Positions 43,294 through 43,331 of a stretch of 43,331 bases of DNA are shown in pieces. Below the pieces are notes generated by a model. That model saw only the letters and a list, made by a program, of their open reading frames with translations, was not told the origin of the DNA and did not search any database. The stretch comes from an uncultured Parafilimonas sp. (lineage in GTDB: Bacteria > Bacteroidota > Bacteroidia > Chitinophagales > Chitinophagaceae), in assembly GCA_937892395.1 (NCBI GenBank), contig CALAGJ010000135.1, positions 1 through 43,331 on the forward strand, written 5' to 3'. A program made the translations under genes and the position numbers. The stretch's first letter is position 1. Each line of letters starts with the position of its first letter.

Positions 43294-43331
43294 AGATCGG
43301 AAGAGCACACGTCTGAACTCCAGTCACTTAG
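43294..43331. other. Illumina TruSeq adapter sequence (assembly artefact)
   Basis: From 43294 the sequence reads AGATCGGAAGAGC and continues through the full 34-base TruSeq read-1 adapter to 43327. The next four bases, TTAG, match the beginning of TruSeq index 3 (TTAGGC). These bases are not genomic and should be trimmed; the genome sequence ends at 43293. Confidence 0.97.

Overview
The window is a chromosomal segment of a member of the Bacteroidota, most likely a Chitinophagaceae-like bacterium. This is inferred from AT-rich DNA, signal-peptide proteins ending in type IX secretion (T9SS) C-terminal domains, two TonB-dependent receptors, the folK-deoxynucleoside kinase pair, and promoters of the Bacteroidota form TTTG-N19-21-TAnnTTTG instead of -35/-10 boxes. 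No phage, transposase, CRISPR array, rRNA or tRNA was seen. The last 38 bases (43294-43331) are Illumina TruSeq adapter, not genome, so this is an untrimmed contig end.

Layout. 1-4.4 kb: TPR protein, queG, bioA, then an ABC-2 permease plus SRPBCC gene pair on the minus strand. 4.4-5.4 kb: an Xre/ParS antitoxin and RES toxin pair with its own promoter, back to back with the permease promoter. 5.4-10.4 kb: sppA (minus), then folK, deoxynucleoside kinase, an MFS exporter and trmH (plus). 10.4-15.6 kb: a decayed outer-membrane protein gene, a DUF2059 protein, and a tandem pair of DUF4331 proteins of which only one carries a T9SS tail. 16-18.3 kb: a lipoprotein amidohydrolase and a small outer-membrane barrel. 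18.4-23 kb: part of a phenylacetate degradation module (paaH, SGNH hydrolase, paaZ, crotonase). 23.3-24.8 kb: a radical SAM enzyme of the tetraether-synthase-like group (COG1964). 24.8-30.8 kb: a small secreted protein and two convergent TonB-dependent receptors; the second lies behind a clear TPP riboswitch, so it is probably a thiamine-compound importer. 31-34.3 kb: RlpA, a diheme cytochrome c, Obg and a sulfotransferase. 34.3-41.5 kb: a T9SS-secreted alpha/beta-hydrolase-like protein that lacks its nucleophile serine, a possible structured RNA, recX, a type I pullulanase and a large T9SS surface protein. 42-43.3 kb: a MazG-type pyrophosphohydrolase, an unknown gene and the start of a glycosyltransferase.

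Most genes are metabolic or housekeeping. The items most worth following up are the riboswitch-controlled receptor, the tandem DUF4331 pair with different export fates, the serine-less secreted hydrolase, the COG1964 radical SAM enzyme, the incomplete paa module with two matching promoters, and the structured intergenic region at 36.17-36.33 kb. I found no clearly new multi-gene system.
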